A DNA stretch of 64,000 nt, taken from positions 620,001 to 684,000 of the forward strand of contig JAXMCK010000003.1 in assembly GCA_046349395.1 (NCBI GenBank), in the 5' to 3' direction. Positions 7,582-16,564 of this stretch are shown here, in pieces. Both the position numbers and the translations under genes were made by a program. The notes under the pieces were generated by a model. That model was given only the letters and a program-made list of their open reading frames with translations. It made no database searches and was not told the DNA's origin. Position 1 is the first letter of the stretch. Each line of letters opens with the position of its first letter. Origin of the DNA: JAXMCK01 sp046349395 (GTDB lineage: Bacteria; Pseudomonadota; Alphaproteobacteria; Geminicoccales; Geminicoccaceae).

Positions 7582-9642
7582 ATGACGAGCGATCTTCTGG
7601 CGCGCAAGGTGACGAGCTTCGTCCTCTGGCTGCCGGGCGGCTCCGCCACGGCACCGCAACTCGTCATCGGCACGTTCACGCCGGGCAATCCACTGATCCT
7701 CGGCGACGAGCGGCGCCTCGCCTTGCGACCCGTGGCGGAGGTCACCGGCCTGTGGGAACTTCCGGCGGCCGAGTGCGGCTTGGCCGAGGGGACGATCCAC
7801 CACTACTGGTTCGAGGTCGCCGACACGGTGCCGTGGGGCGCGGCCGGGCAGCGTGTCCTCTGCACCGACCCGACCGCGACGGCCGTCGACTGGCGCCTGC
7901 TGGCACCTCCCCTGCCGCCGCCCTACGGAGAGGATGATCGCCAGCCGGCTGGCGTGGTCCGCTTCGCGGGCGGGCGCCTCGTCGGCTGCGACCCGGCCGG
8001 CCCGGTCGACACGACCGTCGCTGACGTTCGCCCCGATCGGCTGCCCACCAACCGCCAGATCGTCATCTACGAGCTGCCGACGGCGTGGTCGAACGGAGAC
8101 GAGCGGGGGGTCGGCACGTTCCGCGACGTGCTCGCCCTGATCGAGGAGGACGTGGGCGGGGCCAACTTCGCCGGTCTCGACGTCCAGCGCCGGGGCCGCT
8201 CCTACCTTGGCGAGCTCGGCGTCAACGCCCTCGAGTTGCTGCCGCCGGCGGACAGCTTCTACCGGCGCGAATGGGGCTACGGCACCACGAACTTCCTGGC
8301 CCCCGACTTCGAGTTGGGCTTCCCCGAAGGCAACAGCTCACCCTCGGCCAACGCCGATTTCCTGGCTCTCTCCCGTGCCTGCCACCGCCGCGGTATCCGG
8401 GTGATCGTCGACAAGGTGATGGCCTTCGCCAAGGAGAACGCCTACGAGCACGCCGATTTCGCGAGCTTCCACAACGCCGATCCCGGCTCGGACCAGGACG
8501 ACCCCGACGCCCTGACCTCGACGCGAGGCTTCGGCCACAAAGAGGTCCGCAACGGCTTCGGCAGCACGCTGTTCAGGTACGCCCGCCGCGTGACCGCCTA
8601 CGATCCGCTGACCGGTGAAGACGCGGCTGTCGCACCGGCGCGACAGCTCATGCAGATCGCCCTCGAACGTTGGATGCGTGATTTCGCCGTCGACGGTGTC
8701 CGCATGGACAGTGTCGAGAACGTCGCCAATTGGGACTTCATCGAAGCCTATCGCCGGCGGGGTCACACGCTGTTCCAGGAGCGTTGGACCGCAGCCGGGC
8801 TCGACGTCGACGGCGCCGATCGCTTCCTCGTCGTCGGCGAGGAGCTGTCCATGCCGATGGACCTTCTGGCGCAGGGACGGCTCGACGGTCTGTGGAACGA
8901 CCGCTTCCGCGCCGGAATACGGGCGGCACTGCTGGGCGAAGGAGATGCCGGCGACGGGTTCGAGTGGACGCTGCGCAAGGCGATCGACTGCCGCCTCGTC
9001 GGCTTCGCTTCGGGCACCCAAGCCGTGAACTACCTGACCTCACACGATGTCGAGGGCTATCGCCGGGAGCGGCTGTTCAACTTCCTCCAGGCGAACCGGG
9101 TCCCGGAGATCGAGAAGCGCATCAAGCTCGCCTTCGCCTGCCTGCTGACGGCGGTCGGCATCCCGATGATCCTGGCCGGCGACGAGTTCGCGGATCAGCA
9201 CGACCTGTTCGACGCGGACGGCCATGTGACGCAGGGCGGCGGCAAGCAGGTCGATCCCGTCAACTTCGCCCGCCAGCAGGAGCCGATGCGGCAGCAGATC
9301 TTCCGCTACGTCGCGCGTCTGGTGAAGCTGCGCACCGACAACGCGGCACTGGCGACGGACGACACGGACTTCATCCACGTCGACCTCACACCCGGACGGC
9401 GCGTGCTGGCCTGGGTGCGGGGCCCACGAGGCGGCGAGCCGGTCGTGACCGTCGCCAACTTCTCCGACTTCGGTACGGACCGTCCCGACGATCCACGCGC
9501 CGAGTACGTCGTGCCGAACTGGCCGGCCGCCTCGCCGGACCGACCCTGGCGGGAGATCACGCAGGACCGTGTCGTCCCGCCCGAATGGGTCGGACGCGAG
9601 CCGCTGTTCCCTTGGGAGGCTAAGGTCTACGTGCCATCGTGA
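7582..9642 (+). CDS. GH13 alpha-amylase-family glycoside hydrolase
   Basis: This is a glucan-active enzyme with an N-terminal beta-sandwich (about residues 1-110, resembling the CBM48-like domain of branching and debranching enzymes) and a TIM-barrel. The catalytic set is intact: nucleophile Asp376 in VRMDSVENV, acid/base Glu420 in VVGEELS, and Asp489 in TSHDVEG. The C-terminal region fits the usual all-beta domain C. No signal peptide is seen, so it probably acts on cytoplasmic glycogen-like or maltodextrin substrates. The ATG at 7582 was chosen because a GGGGAG lies 9 nt upstream; a GTG at 7549 is in frame. The specificity (amylase, pullulanase-like or other) is unresolved. Confidence 0.85.
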   Translation: MTSDLLARKVTSFVLWLPGGSATAPQLVIGTFTPGNPLILGDERRLALRPVAEVTGLWELPAAECGLAEGTIHHYWFEVADTVPWGAAGQRVLCTDPTATAVDWRLLAPPLPPPYGEDDRQPAGVVRFAGGRLVGCDPAGPVDTTVADVRPDRLPTNRQIVIYELPTAWSNGDERGVGTFRDVLALIEEDVGGANFAGLDVQRRGRSYLGELGVNALELLPPADSFYRREWGYGTTNFLAPDFELGFPEGNSSPSANADFLALSRACHRRGIRVIVDKVMAFAKENAYEHADFASFHNADPGSDQDDPDALTSTRGFGHKEVRNGFGSTLFRYARRVTAYDPLTGEDAAVAPARQLMQIALERWMRDFAVDGVRMDSVENVANWDFIEAYRRRGHTLFQERWTAAGLDVDGADRFLVVGEELSMPMDLLAQGRLDGLWNDRFRAGIRAALLGEGDAGDGFEWTLRKAIDCRLVGFASGTQAVNYLTSHDVEGYRRERLFNFLQANRVPEIEKRIKLAFACLLTAVGIPMILAGDEFADQHDLFDADGHVTQGGGKQVDPVNFARQQEPMRQQIFRYVARLVKLRTDNAALATDDTDFIHVDLTPGRRVLAWVRGPRGGEPVVTVANFSDFGTDRPDDPRAEYVVPNWPAASPDRPWREITQDRVVPPEWVGREPLFPWEAKVYVPS

Positions 9643-10011
9643 CGCAAGTGCATCTCGTCAACAGTTTTCCGACCTCGCTCGATTTTTCCTCTCTCAACCT
9701 AGAAAAACGGCAACTATCCCGAACGTAGCGGTGACGCTCCATGCTGCAACCAGGTGCCGCAGCCCAAAAGCTGGGCACACATCTTCCGAGTGATCGTTTT
9801 TTGCCACTGCCTTTACTCCATCCGCCTGCACTCCACGTCTTACCATGAGCATCGGCGCGTACTGTGATCCAGCGCACAATTGCCGAAATATCGCCATGGC
9901 ATACCCTGTGGTGCCGAAAGCGCACGCCACCTCCGCTTGGGCACCGGTGGATCGGCGTTTCCAGCGTGGGAGAACCTCGGCTACCGTGAGTGCCAGCAAT
10001 AGGGGAGTGAG
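9643..10011. other. Intergenic region, 369 bp, no gene seen
   Basis: This spacer is visibly less GC-rich than its surroundings. It has short A and T runs and no reading frame with family-like motifs. It should contain the promoter of the propeller gene at 10012, whose ATG follows AGGGGAG and an in-frame TAG at 10000-10002. I see no convincing hairpin or repeat. Confidence 0.6.
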
Positions 10012-11310
10012 ATGAGCCTCACCGGCATCTTCGGGCAGGTCGTTGCGATGATCGGCGACGTCACGGTGTCCTTGCGTCATCGCAACGAACAGTTGCCGCA
10101 GGCGATCGGTGCAGCGCCGCAGATCCCGGCGGCCAAGCCGCAGGGCAATATGCCCACGCTCAAAATGCCTACCGCGCGAGGGTGGGACGAGGGCAAGACG
10201 CCCGTCGCCGCGCCGGGTCTGAAGGTCAACAAGTTCGCCGGCGGGCTGAAGCACCCGCGCTGGATCTATGTGCTGCCGACGGGCGAGGTGCTCGTCGCCG
10301 AGGCGCTGTTCGAATATGGCGAGGTCAAGTCGCTGTTCGACTACGCCATGTACAGCACGATGAAGCGCGCCGCCGCCATCGGCCAGAGCCCGAACCGCAT
10401 TACGCTTTTCCGCGACGCGAATGGCGACGGTGTCGCCGAGGTCCGCGAGGTCTTCCTCGACAAGCTGAACCAGCCTTTCGGCATGGCGCTGAAGGGCGAC
10501 ACCTTCTACGTCGGCAACACCGACGGTGTGGTGGCTTTCCCCTACCAGCCGGGTGCCACGCGAATCACCGGGTCCGGCCGCAAGCTCTGCGACTTCAAGC
10601 CGGGCGGCCACTGGACCCGCAGCCTGCTGCTCAGCCCCGATGGCACCAAGCTCTATGCGGGCGTCGGCTCGCTCAGCAACATCGGCGACCACGGCATGGA
10701 GGCCGAGGAGGGCAGGGCCGCGATCTGGGAACTGGACCTCGCCTCGGGGAAGGCCCGCATCTTCGCCGGTGGTCTGCGCAATCCTGTCGGCATCGCCTGG
10801 GAGCCGACCACCAACGTGCTCTGGACGGTCGTCAACGAGCGCGACGGCATCGGTGACGAGACCCCGCCCGACTACCTCACTTCCGTCCAGGACGGCGGCT
10901 TCTACGGCTGGCCCTACTGCTACTGGGGCAGGATCGTCGACGACCGCGTGCCGCAGAAGCCCGATCTCGTGGCCCGGGCCATCAAGCCCGACTACGCGCT
11001 GGGCGGCCACACGGCCTCGCTGGGCCTGTGCTGGATGCCGTCGGGCGCCCTGCCGGGTTTCCCCGACGGCATGGTCATCGGCCAGCACGGCTCGTGGAAC
11101 CGCAGCAAGCTCAGCGGCTACAAGGTGATCTTCGTCCCGTTCGCAAACGGCAAGCCGGCGGGACCGGCTCGGGATATCCTGACCGGCTTCCTCTCGCCCG
11201 ACGAGAAGTACTCCTACGGGCGCCCGGTCGGCGTCACCATCGGGCCGGACAAGTCACTGCTCGTCGCCGACGACGTGGGCGATGTGATCTGGCGGGTGAC
11301 GGGCGCCTGA
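10012..11310 (+). CDS. PQQ-dependent sugar dehydrogenase-type beta-propeller (sorbosone dehydrogenase family)
   Basis: This 432-residue protein has the soluble glucose/sorbosone dehydrogenase fold: repeated propeller blades with motifs such as LKHPRWIYVLPTG, NRITLFRD, NQPFGMAL, RNPVGIAW and GFYGWPYCYWG. Family members oxidise aldoses with PQQ in the periplasm, though many bacterial homologues have unknown substrates. The start is well fixed, with an in-frame stop 12 nt upstream and a GGGGAG ribosome site. The N-terminus is only weakly hydrophobic (GIFGQVVAMIGDVTVSL) and is not a convincing signal peptide, which is odd for a PQQ enzyme. It is convergent with the BON gene, with 4 bp between the stops. 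Confidence 0.75.
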   Translation: MSLTGIFGQVVAMIGDVTVSLRHRNEQLPQAIGAAPQIPAAKPQGNMPTLKMPTARGWDEGKTPVAAPGLKVNKFAGGLKHPRWIYVLPTGEVLVAEALFEYGEVKSLFDYAMYSTMKRAAAIGQSPNRITLFRDANGDGVAEVREVFLDKLNQPFGMALKGDTFYVGNTDGVVAFPYQPGATRITGSGRKLCDFKPGGHWTRSLLLSPDGTKLYAGVGSLSNIGDHGMEAEEGRAAIWELDLASGKARIFAGGLRNPVGIAWEPTTNVLWTVVNERDGIGDETPPDYLTSVQDGGFYGWPYCYWGRIVDDRVPQKPDLVARAIKPDYALGGHTASLGLCWMPSGALPGFPDGMVIGQHGSWNRSKLSGYKVIFVPFANGKPAGPARDILTGFLSPDEKYSYGRPVGVTIGPDKSLLVADDVGDVIWRVTGA

Positions 11311-11314
11311 GCCT

Positions 11315-11554
11315 TCAGCCGGTGGCCCCCGTCGTCCCTTCCTGGGCGACGCGGACATTGTTGATGACGAAGGTGATGCTGTCCACCTGCTGGGCGCAGG
11401 CCTCCGCCCGTGCGCGGGCGTCGTCCGTGTCGACGGTGCCGGTGAGCGTCGCCTCGCCGTTCACCACATGGACCTGCACCTGCTCGCCCTCTTCGGCCAG
11501 CTGCGAGCGCAACTCGGTCTCGACTTGGTCCTGGATCTCGGCGTCGTCCGCCAT
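11315..11554 (-). CDS. Small BON-domain protein
   Basis: This 79-residue acidic protein is almost exactly one BON (OsmY/nodulation) domain: an amphipathic helix with alternating charged residues, then VHVVNGEATLTGTVD, and a C-terminal strand ITFVINNVRV. BON domains bind phospholipid or other ligands and are common in stress proteins. There is no signal peptide, so unlike OsmY it is predicted to be cytoplasmic. It is the last gene of the minus-strand sugar operon 1, 60 bp after the GFA gene, and may have its own promoter in that gap. The function is unknown. Confidence 0.75.
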   Translation of the reverse strand: MADDAEIQDQVETELRSQLAEEGEQVQVHVVNGEATLTGTVDTDDARARAEACAQQVDSITFVINNVRVAQEGTTGATG

Positions 11555-11614
11555 CGGATCTCTCCGCTAAGGGTCTGCAGCTGGCAAACCCGGCGGCGAG
11601 CCGATGCGTTCCCG

Positions 11615-12061
11615 TCAGTCCACCGCGGCGGGTTGTGTCGCCATGGGCGGCTCACCGGTGGACGAGCTCGTGCGGTAGCGGGGCTTGTGGTCCGCCGTGT
11701 CGAACCACGCCACCCGCTCGCCGTAATGCACCTGCATCCGGATCGACAGGCGGCCGGGCTCGTCCATCGCGCCCATGAACAGGTCGATCTCGCCCGGCGA
11801 GCCGTCATGCTCATAAGCCAGAGCGCTGCCGCAGGTGGGGCAGAAGCTGCGCAGCACAGGCGGCGTGGAGCGGTATTGCGACCGCTCGATGCCGCGCCAG
11901 CGTACACCGTCCTTGCGGAACGTCGCGAACGGGACGGCGACCGAGCCCGATTGCCGCCGGCAGCTCTCGCAGTGGCACAAGGCGACGGTCAGCGGATCGC
12001 CGATGGCCGTGAAGCCGATCGCACCGCACAAGCACCGGCCTGTCGTCTCCCGCTCCGCCAT
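11615..12061 (-). CDS. GFA/CENP-V family zinc protein (copy 1)
   Basis: This 148-residue protein has the Mss4-like GFA fold. Zinc ligands are recognisable as CLCGAIGF near the N-terminus, CHCESCRRQSG, and CPTCGSALAY further on. GFA proteins were first linked to glutathione-dependent formaldehyde handling, but most members have no proven activity. The ATG was chosen because GAGGGAAGC lies directly upstream; longer in-frame extensions overlap the epimerase gene. It follows the 3-epimerase by 23 bp in the same operon. A second GFA gene sits in the other sugar operon at 22219-22632, which suggests a recurrent link to sugar oxidation or to reactive carbonyl products. Confidence 0.85.
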   Translation of the reverse strand: MAERETTGRCLCGAIGFTAIGDPLTVALCHCESCRRQSGSVAVPFATFRKDGVRWRGIERSQYRSTPPVLRSFCPTCGSALAYEHDGSPGEIDLFMGAMDEPGRLSIRMQVHYGERVAWFDTADHKPRYRTSSSTGEPPMATQPAAVD

Positions 12062-12084
12062 GATCGCTTCCCTCGCTGGAGGGC

Positions 12085-12960
12085 TCAGGAACGTCCCGTC
12101 GCGTGCTTCGCTGCCACGATCTGATCCTCCATGAACACCTTGGCGTGGCGGGCGAGGTCGTAGCCGTCGGACCAGAGATTGCGCCACACGCCCAGCATGT
12201 TGGACAGCACGGGATCGACCACGGCCGAGGAGAAGGACTCGAAGGCGATCGGGCCGTCGTAGCCGATCTTGGCGAGGCTGCGGAACACTTCGGTGAAGTT
12301 CACCGTACCGGTGCCGAGATATCCCCGGTGGCTCTCGCCGATATGGAAGTAGCCGAGCCGCTTGCCACAGTCCTCGATCGCCTTGCCGACGTAACCCTCC
12401 TCGATGTTCATGTGGTAGGTGTCGAGATGGGCATAGGCGTTCGAGGCGCCGATCCGGTCGAGCAGGGCGACGACTTCCGCGCCCGTGTTCACGATGTTGG
12501 TCTCGTAACGGTTCACCACCTCCACGCCGACCGTGATGTTGGACGCCTTCGCCTTCTCGCAGACGCGGCGTAGCACATCGACGACGTTCTGCATCCCCCT
12601 CTCGGTGCGCGGGTGCATGTATTTCTGCAGCGAGGAATGGATCACGCCGCAGAAATGCGTGGCACCCAGATCGCGCACCACGCCGACGGCGGTGTTCAGC
12701 AGATCCTCGCCCCGCTTCACGTTCTCGGGGTCCTCGCTAGAGATGTCGGTCGAGGGCGAGAGGCCGAGCGAGGCCGTGGCCCCGAGCTTGTGCTGCTCCA
12801 GGCACCGCCGCGTGAAGTCGACCGGGAAACCGTACGGGTTCAGCAGCGGGATCTCGATATAGTCGTAGCCGAGCTCCGCCGAGCTGCTGATCGCCTTCGT
12901 GGCGTCGGCCTCGCTCCAGCCGCCGACCCAGACCAGCGCATGGACGCCGAGCTTGTTCAT
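12085..12960 (-). CDS. D-tagatose/D-psicose 3-epimerase-like sugar isomerase
   Basis: This TIM-barrel enzyme of the AP-endonuclease-2 superfamily is predicted to epimerise ketoses at C3. The metal ligands of the ketose 3-epimerases are all present at the expected spacing: Glu147 (GVEVVN), Asp180 (HLDTYHM), His206 (YFHIGE) and Glu241 (AFESF). The length of 291 aa is typical. The start is the ATG 13 bp downstream of the permease stop; GGAGGCACCAAG upstream acts as ribosome site. Its place directly after two sugar permeases indicates that the imported sugar is a ketose, or becomes one. Erythrulose or other short ketoses are possible substrates too. Confidence 0.85.
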   Translation of the reverse strand: MNKLGVHALVWVGGWSEADATKAISSSAELGYDYIEIPLLNPYGFPVDFTRRCLEQHKLGATASLGLSPSTDISSEDPENVKRGEDLLNTAVGVVRDLGATHFCGVIHSSLQKYMHPRTERGMQNVVDVLRRVCEKAKASNITVGVEVVNRYETNIVNTGAEVVALLDRIGASNAYAHLDTYHMNIEEGYVGKAIEDCGKRLGYFHIGESHRGYLGTGTVNFTEVFRSLAKIGYDGPIAFESFSSAVVDPVLSNMLGVWRNLWSDGYDLARHAKVFMEDQIVAAKHATGRS

Positions 12961-12973
12961 CTTGGTGCCTCCC

Positions 12974-14020
12974 TCATGTCGTTCGCGGCCGGCGGGACAG
13001 GCGCTCCGCCAGCCAGGGTCCAATCAGGAACTTGACGCCCATGACCGCGATCAGGGTCAGGCCCCAGATCGCCAGCGTCAGGTGCTGGCTGAGGCCGAGG
13101 AGATTGCAGCCGGACGAGATCACCTGCAGCACCACGAGTGCGAGCATCAGGCCCGAGATGCGGCCGAACCCGCCGAACGGGTCCACCCCGCCCAAGACGG
13201 CCGCCAGGATGGTGATCAAGAGGTAGGACTGCGCGTAGCCGGCACTGGCCGAGTTGAAGCGTGCCAGCATCAGGCAGGCGGCGACGAAGCAGAGGACGCT
13301 CGACATCGTGTAGATGCCGATCAGCACCCGCTTGGTGTCGACGCCGGAATAGCGCGTGGCCTCCAGGTTCGAACCCAGCATGTAGACCGAGATGCCGAAC
13401 GAGGTCCGGGTCAGGATCAGGCCGACGGCGATCGCTGCCAGGATCAGCACGATGAACGGCACCGGAATGCCCTGGACCACGCCGTTGCCGAGCCACTGGA
13501 ACGACTCCGGCAGGCCCGACACGACGGTGCCGCGCGTCAGCCAGATCGACACGCCGTCGATCACCGACTTGGTGCCGAGCGTGACCAGGATCGGGTGCAC
13601 GCCCATGTTGGCGACGAGAAAGCCCGTGATCAGGCCGATGACGGTGCAGAGGACGAGCCCGGCCGTGAGTGCCGCCGCAATGACCAGCACCGTCAGGATC
13701 AGTCCCGCGTCGGGGGGCAGCAGGGTCGACATGATCCAGGCCATCAGCAGCGCGCATTGGTTCGTCGTCGCAATGATGGCGAGGTTGAGGCCGCCCGAGA
13801 TCAGCGGGATCACCATGGCGAGCGCCAGCAGACCCAACTCGGGCAGCTGGAACATCATCGACTGCAGCGTGCCGTAGGTGGAGAACCGCCCCGGCAGCAG
13901 CAGGGAGAAAAGAACGACGAGCGCCAGCAGCAGGCTCATCAATCCCACTGCGTTGCTGGGCATCCCGCCGCGCGTCATGCGTACGAGGAGGTTCGGATTG
14001 GCGATCGCAGCGTCGGCCAT
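12974..14020 (-). CDS. Sugar ABC transporter permease (RbsC family), operon 1
   Basis: This inner-membrane permease of the BPD_transp_2 type has about nine to ten hydrophobic segments across 348 residues. The family pattern is clear: an early helix with PLISGGLNLAI, the VLGGVDPFGGFGRISG cytoplasmic loop that contacts the ATPase, and a final helix ending in KFLIGPWL. It follows the second permease by 4 bp and precedes the epimerase by 13 bp. With 14025-15026 it would form a heterodimeric channel. No defect is visible. Confidence 0.9.
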   Translation of the reverse strand: MADAAIANPNLLVRMTRGGMPSNAVGLMSLLLALVVLFSLLLPGRFSTYGTLQSMMFQLPELGLLALAMVIPLISGGLNLAIIATTNQCALLMAWIMSTLLPPDAGLILTVLVIAAALTAGLVLCTVIGLITGFLVANMGVHPILVTLGTKSVIDGVSIWLTRGTVVSGLPESFQWLGNGVVQGIPVPFIVLILAAIAVGLILTRTSFGISVYMLGSNLEATRYSGVDTKRVLIGIYTMSSVLCFVAACLMLARFNSASAGYAQSYLLITILAAVLGGVDPFGGFGRISGLMLALVVLQVISSGCNLLGLSQHLTLAIWGLTLIAVMGVKFLIGPWLAERLSRRPRTT

Positions 14021-14024
14021 GGGC

Positions 14025-15026
14025 TCAGGCCACCGCCGGAGCGCGGCGGTCGCGCCGACGGGTGCGGGAGGAGAGGCCGGTGATCGAGGTCGAGATCAGG
14101 ATCACGAGCCCGATCACGATCTGGAAGAAGTAGGGCGAGACACCCAAGAGGTTGAGCCCGTTCTGCAGCATGGCGAGGAGCAGGATGCCGAGCAGCACGC
14201 CGCCCACGGTGCCGATGCCGCCCGTCAGGCTCGCACCGCCGAGCACCGCGGCCGCCAGCACGTTCAGCTCGTTGCCGTACATGGCGTTGGGCACCGCCTC
14301 GCCGACCCGGTGCGCCTGCAGGAGGCCGGCGACACCTGCCATCAGGCCGAGATAGCCATAGGCAAGGAAATGCATCGTCGCGAGGTCCACACCGAGGCGC
14401 CGTGCCGCTTCGGGATTGCCGCCCATCGCCGTGAGCTGACGTCCGGCCGAGGTTCGGGTCATCAGGAGCCAGGTGAGGAGAACGGCGAGTGCGGCGACGA
14501 GCACCGGCAGCGTGACACGCACGAGATCGCCGTTCGCGGCCTCGGTCTGCCACAGCACGACCCGCGTCGACCACCAGTCGGGCAGCCCGTAGATCGACTT
14601 GCCGCCCGTGACCCACATCAGGAGCGCGAAGTAGACGCTCATCGTGGAGATGGTGATGATGATCGAGGTCACCCGCAGATAGTAGATGAGCGCCGCGTTC
14701 AGGCAGCCCAGCGCCAGCCCGACGACGAGGCCGAGGGCGATGCAGGGCAGGGCCGGGACACCCCAGGCCGTGGCGACGTAGGCCGTCACGTACTGCGCCA
14801 CCGAGGCCGTGGCGGCGAAGGAGATGTCGATCCCGCCGGCGACGAGAACAACGAACACGCCGAGTGCGAGCACCGCCGTCACGGAGTAGCTCTCGATCAG
14901 GTCGACGATGTTGGACAGCGTGAGGAAGTAGGGCGACAGTACCGTCAGCAGTGCTCCCAAGAGCAGGATCACGGCCAGCAGCAGCCGCTCGGGCCGCTGG
15001 GTCAGCCAGGCGAGGACCTCACGCAT
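14025..15026 (-). CDS. Sugar ABC transporter permease (RbsC family), operon 1
   Basis: This is the partner permease, 333 residues, with the same topology and the same ATPase-contact loop (AAAVLGGASLTGGIGTVGG). It has the family block VLVAGGIDISFAATASVA in the second third of the early membrane region. Its start overlaps the ATPase end by 8 nt (15019-15026) and its stop is 4 bp from the next permease, so translation of the four membrane-complex genes is coupled. The C-terminus is Arg-rich (SSRTRRRDRRAP), typical of a cytoplasmic tail. Confidence 0.9.
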   Translation of the reverse strand: MREVLAWLTQRPERLLLAVILLLGALLTVLSPYFLTLSNIVDLIESYSVTAVLALGVFVVLVAGGIDISFAATASVAQYVTAYVATAWGVPALPCIALGLVVGLALGCLNAALIYYLRVTSIIITISTMSVYFALLMWVTGGKSIYGLPDWWSTRVVLWQTEAANGDLVRVTLPVLVAALAVLLTWLLMTRTSAGRQLTAMGGNPEAARRLGVDLATMHFLAYGYLGLMAGVAGLLQAHRVGEAVPNAMYGNELNVLAAAVLGGASLTGGIGTVGGVLLGILLLAMLQNGLNLLGVSPYFFQIVIGLVILISTSITGLSSRTRRRDRRAPAVA

Positions 15027-16518
15027 AGACCTGCTCCGCCAGCACCTTCTCCGGCACGGTCCCGGGGATCGCCTCGCCGACGATCCTGCCGTCGCGCATG
15101 TGGAGCACCCGATCGCAGTTGTAGAAGACCTCCGGCACCTCGTCGGAGATCATGAGGATCCCGACCCCGCTGTCGGCGAGGCCGCGCACGAGCTCGTAGA
15201 TCCCGCGCTTGTTGCCGATGTCGACGCCGACCGTGGGCGAATCGAGGATCAGCACCTTCGGCGTGGTCGCCAGCCACTTGCCCAGCACGACGCGTTGTTG
15301 GTTACCGCCGGAGAGCTGCTGGACCGGATTGTCGAGGCCCGGGATTCTGATCCGAAGCTTGTCGACCCACGTCTCGGCCAGCGCACGACGCTTCTTCGGC
15401 CCGATCCAGCCGATCTTGCCGGCGAGGCGCGCCAGCGAGGCCAGCACTAGATTGGCGCCCACCGACTGGCGCATGTTGAGGCCGAGATTGAGCCGGTCCT
15501 CCGAGACGTAGGCAATACCGGCCCGGATCGCGTCCTGGTTCGTCGAAAGGGTGATCGGCTTGCCGTCGAGGAGGATCTCGCCCGCATCCGGCTGCGTCAT
15601 GCCGAAGAGCGTCAGCGCCATCTCGGTCCGGCCGGCACCCAGGAGTCCGATCAGGCCCAGCACCTCACCCTTGTGCAGCGTGAGGTCGACGTCGCGATAC
15701 TCGCCCGCACGGGTCAGACCGCGCACCTCGAGCAGCGGTGCCGATCCGCTCACCTCGCGGGCGGTGACCTGCTGATCGATCGTGAGCCCGGTCATCAGCT
15801 CGCCGATGCGGCGGGCATCCACCTCGCCGGCATCGTAGGTGCCAACCTTGCGGCCGTCGCGCAGCACCGTCACCCGCTCGGCGATCTCGACCACCTCGTC
15901 GAGGCGGTGGCTGACGAACACGACGGCGACGCCGTGCTCGCGCAGCCGGGAGACGAAGCCGAGAAGGGCCCCGACCTCGGCCCGGGTCAGCGAAGCCGTG
16001 GGCTCGTCCATGAAGAGGAGCTTCGCGTCGGCGGCGAGGCCGCGGCAGATCGCGACCACCTGGCGCTCGGCGATCGACAGCGAGCCGACTGCGGCATCGA
16101 TCGGCAGCGCTACGCCCAGGCGCTTCAGCAGGTCCCGTGCGATCTTGCGCATCCGGCCGAAGCGCACCGGGCGTGCCAGCCCCGACAGGTTGTGGTCGAA
16201 AGCGATGTTCTCGGCGACCGACAGGTTCGGGAAGAGCGACAGGTCCTGGAAGATGACCTGGATGCCCAGCGCCTTCGCCGTCGCCGGATCGAGGCCGTGG
16301 CGGACCTCGCCGGCGATCTCGATCGTGCTGCCCGGGTCCGGTTCGTGCACGCCGGCGACGAGCTTGATGAGGGTCGACTTGCCGCAACCGTTCTCGCCGA
16401 CGAGGCAGTGCACCTCGCCCGGCCAGACGTCCCAGTCGACGCGATCGAGCGCCAGCACACCGCCGAAGCGCTTGCTGACGTTCGTCAGTCGGAGAAAGGG
16501 CTGACGTGCTTCTGTCAT
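15019..16518 (-). CDS. Double-ATPase subunit of sugar ABC importer (RbsA/MglA type), operon 1
   Basis: The protein has two fused ABC ATPase domains in about 500 residues. Domain 1 has a canonical Walker A (GENGCGKST), a signature region (LSIAERQVVAICRGL) and Walker B (LLFMDEPTASL). Domain 2 has the degenerate Walker A typical of RbsA (GLLGAGRTEM), the signature LSGGNQQRV and LILDSPTVGVD. The ATG at 16518 is used; a TTG two codons upstream is also in frame, and neither has a strong ribosome site. The gene is separated from the binding-protein gene by a perfect 12-bp hairpin, which probably lowers its expression relative to the binding protein. Confidence 0.92.
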   Translation of the reverse strand: MTEARQPFLRLTNVSKRFGGVLALDRVDWDVWPGEVHCLVGENGCGKSTLIKLVAGVHEPDPGSTIEIAGEVRHGLDPATAKALGIQVIFQDLSLFPNLSVAENIAFDHNLSGLARPVRFGRMRKIARDLLKRLGVALPIDAAVGSLSIAERQVVAICRGLAADAKLLFMDEPTASLTRAEVGALLGFVSRLREHGVAVVFVSHRLDEVVEIAERVTVLRDGRKVGTYDAGEVDARRIGELMTGLTIDQQVTAREVSGSAPLLEVRGLTRAGEYRDVDLTLHKGEVLGLIGLLGAGRTEMALTLFGMTQPDAGEILLDGKPITLSTNQDAIRAGIAYVSEDRLNLGLNMRQSVGANLVLASLARLAGKIGWIGPKKRRALAETWVDKLRIRIPGLDNPVQQLSGGNQQRVVLGKWLATTPKVLILDSPTVGVDIGNKRGIYELVRGLADSGVGILMISDEVPEVFYNCDRVLHMRDGRIVGEAIPGTVPEKVLAEQVYA

Positions 16519-16529
16519 CGGCAAAGAGT

Positions 16530-16557
16530 GGCGGGAGCGAGCTGCCTCGCTCCCGCC
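16530..16557 (-). terminator. Intercistronic hairpin between binding protein and ATPase, operon 1
   Basis: A perfect 12-bp stem (GGCGGGAGCGAG with CTCGCTCCCGCC) closes a 4-nt loop, 7 bp after the binding-protein stop and 11 bp before the ATPase start. There is no U tract. Such hairpins after periplasmic binding-protein genes commonly protect the upstream message and partly terminate transcription. Confidence 0.75.
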
Positions 16558-16564
16558 GGTCCGA

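Noticed and set aside
9620..9925. Minus-strand 101-codon frame in the spacer after the GH13 gene
   Set aside because: It is basic, Cys- and Arg-rich and partly antisense to the GH13 end, with no ribosome site or motif.
12899..15155. Long plus-strand open frames across the operon 1 permeases
   Set aside because: They are rich in Arg, His, Gln and Asp and have no family motifs. They are the complementary frames of real minus-strand permease genes with high third-position GC.
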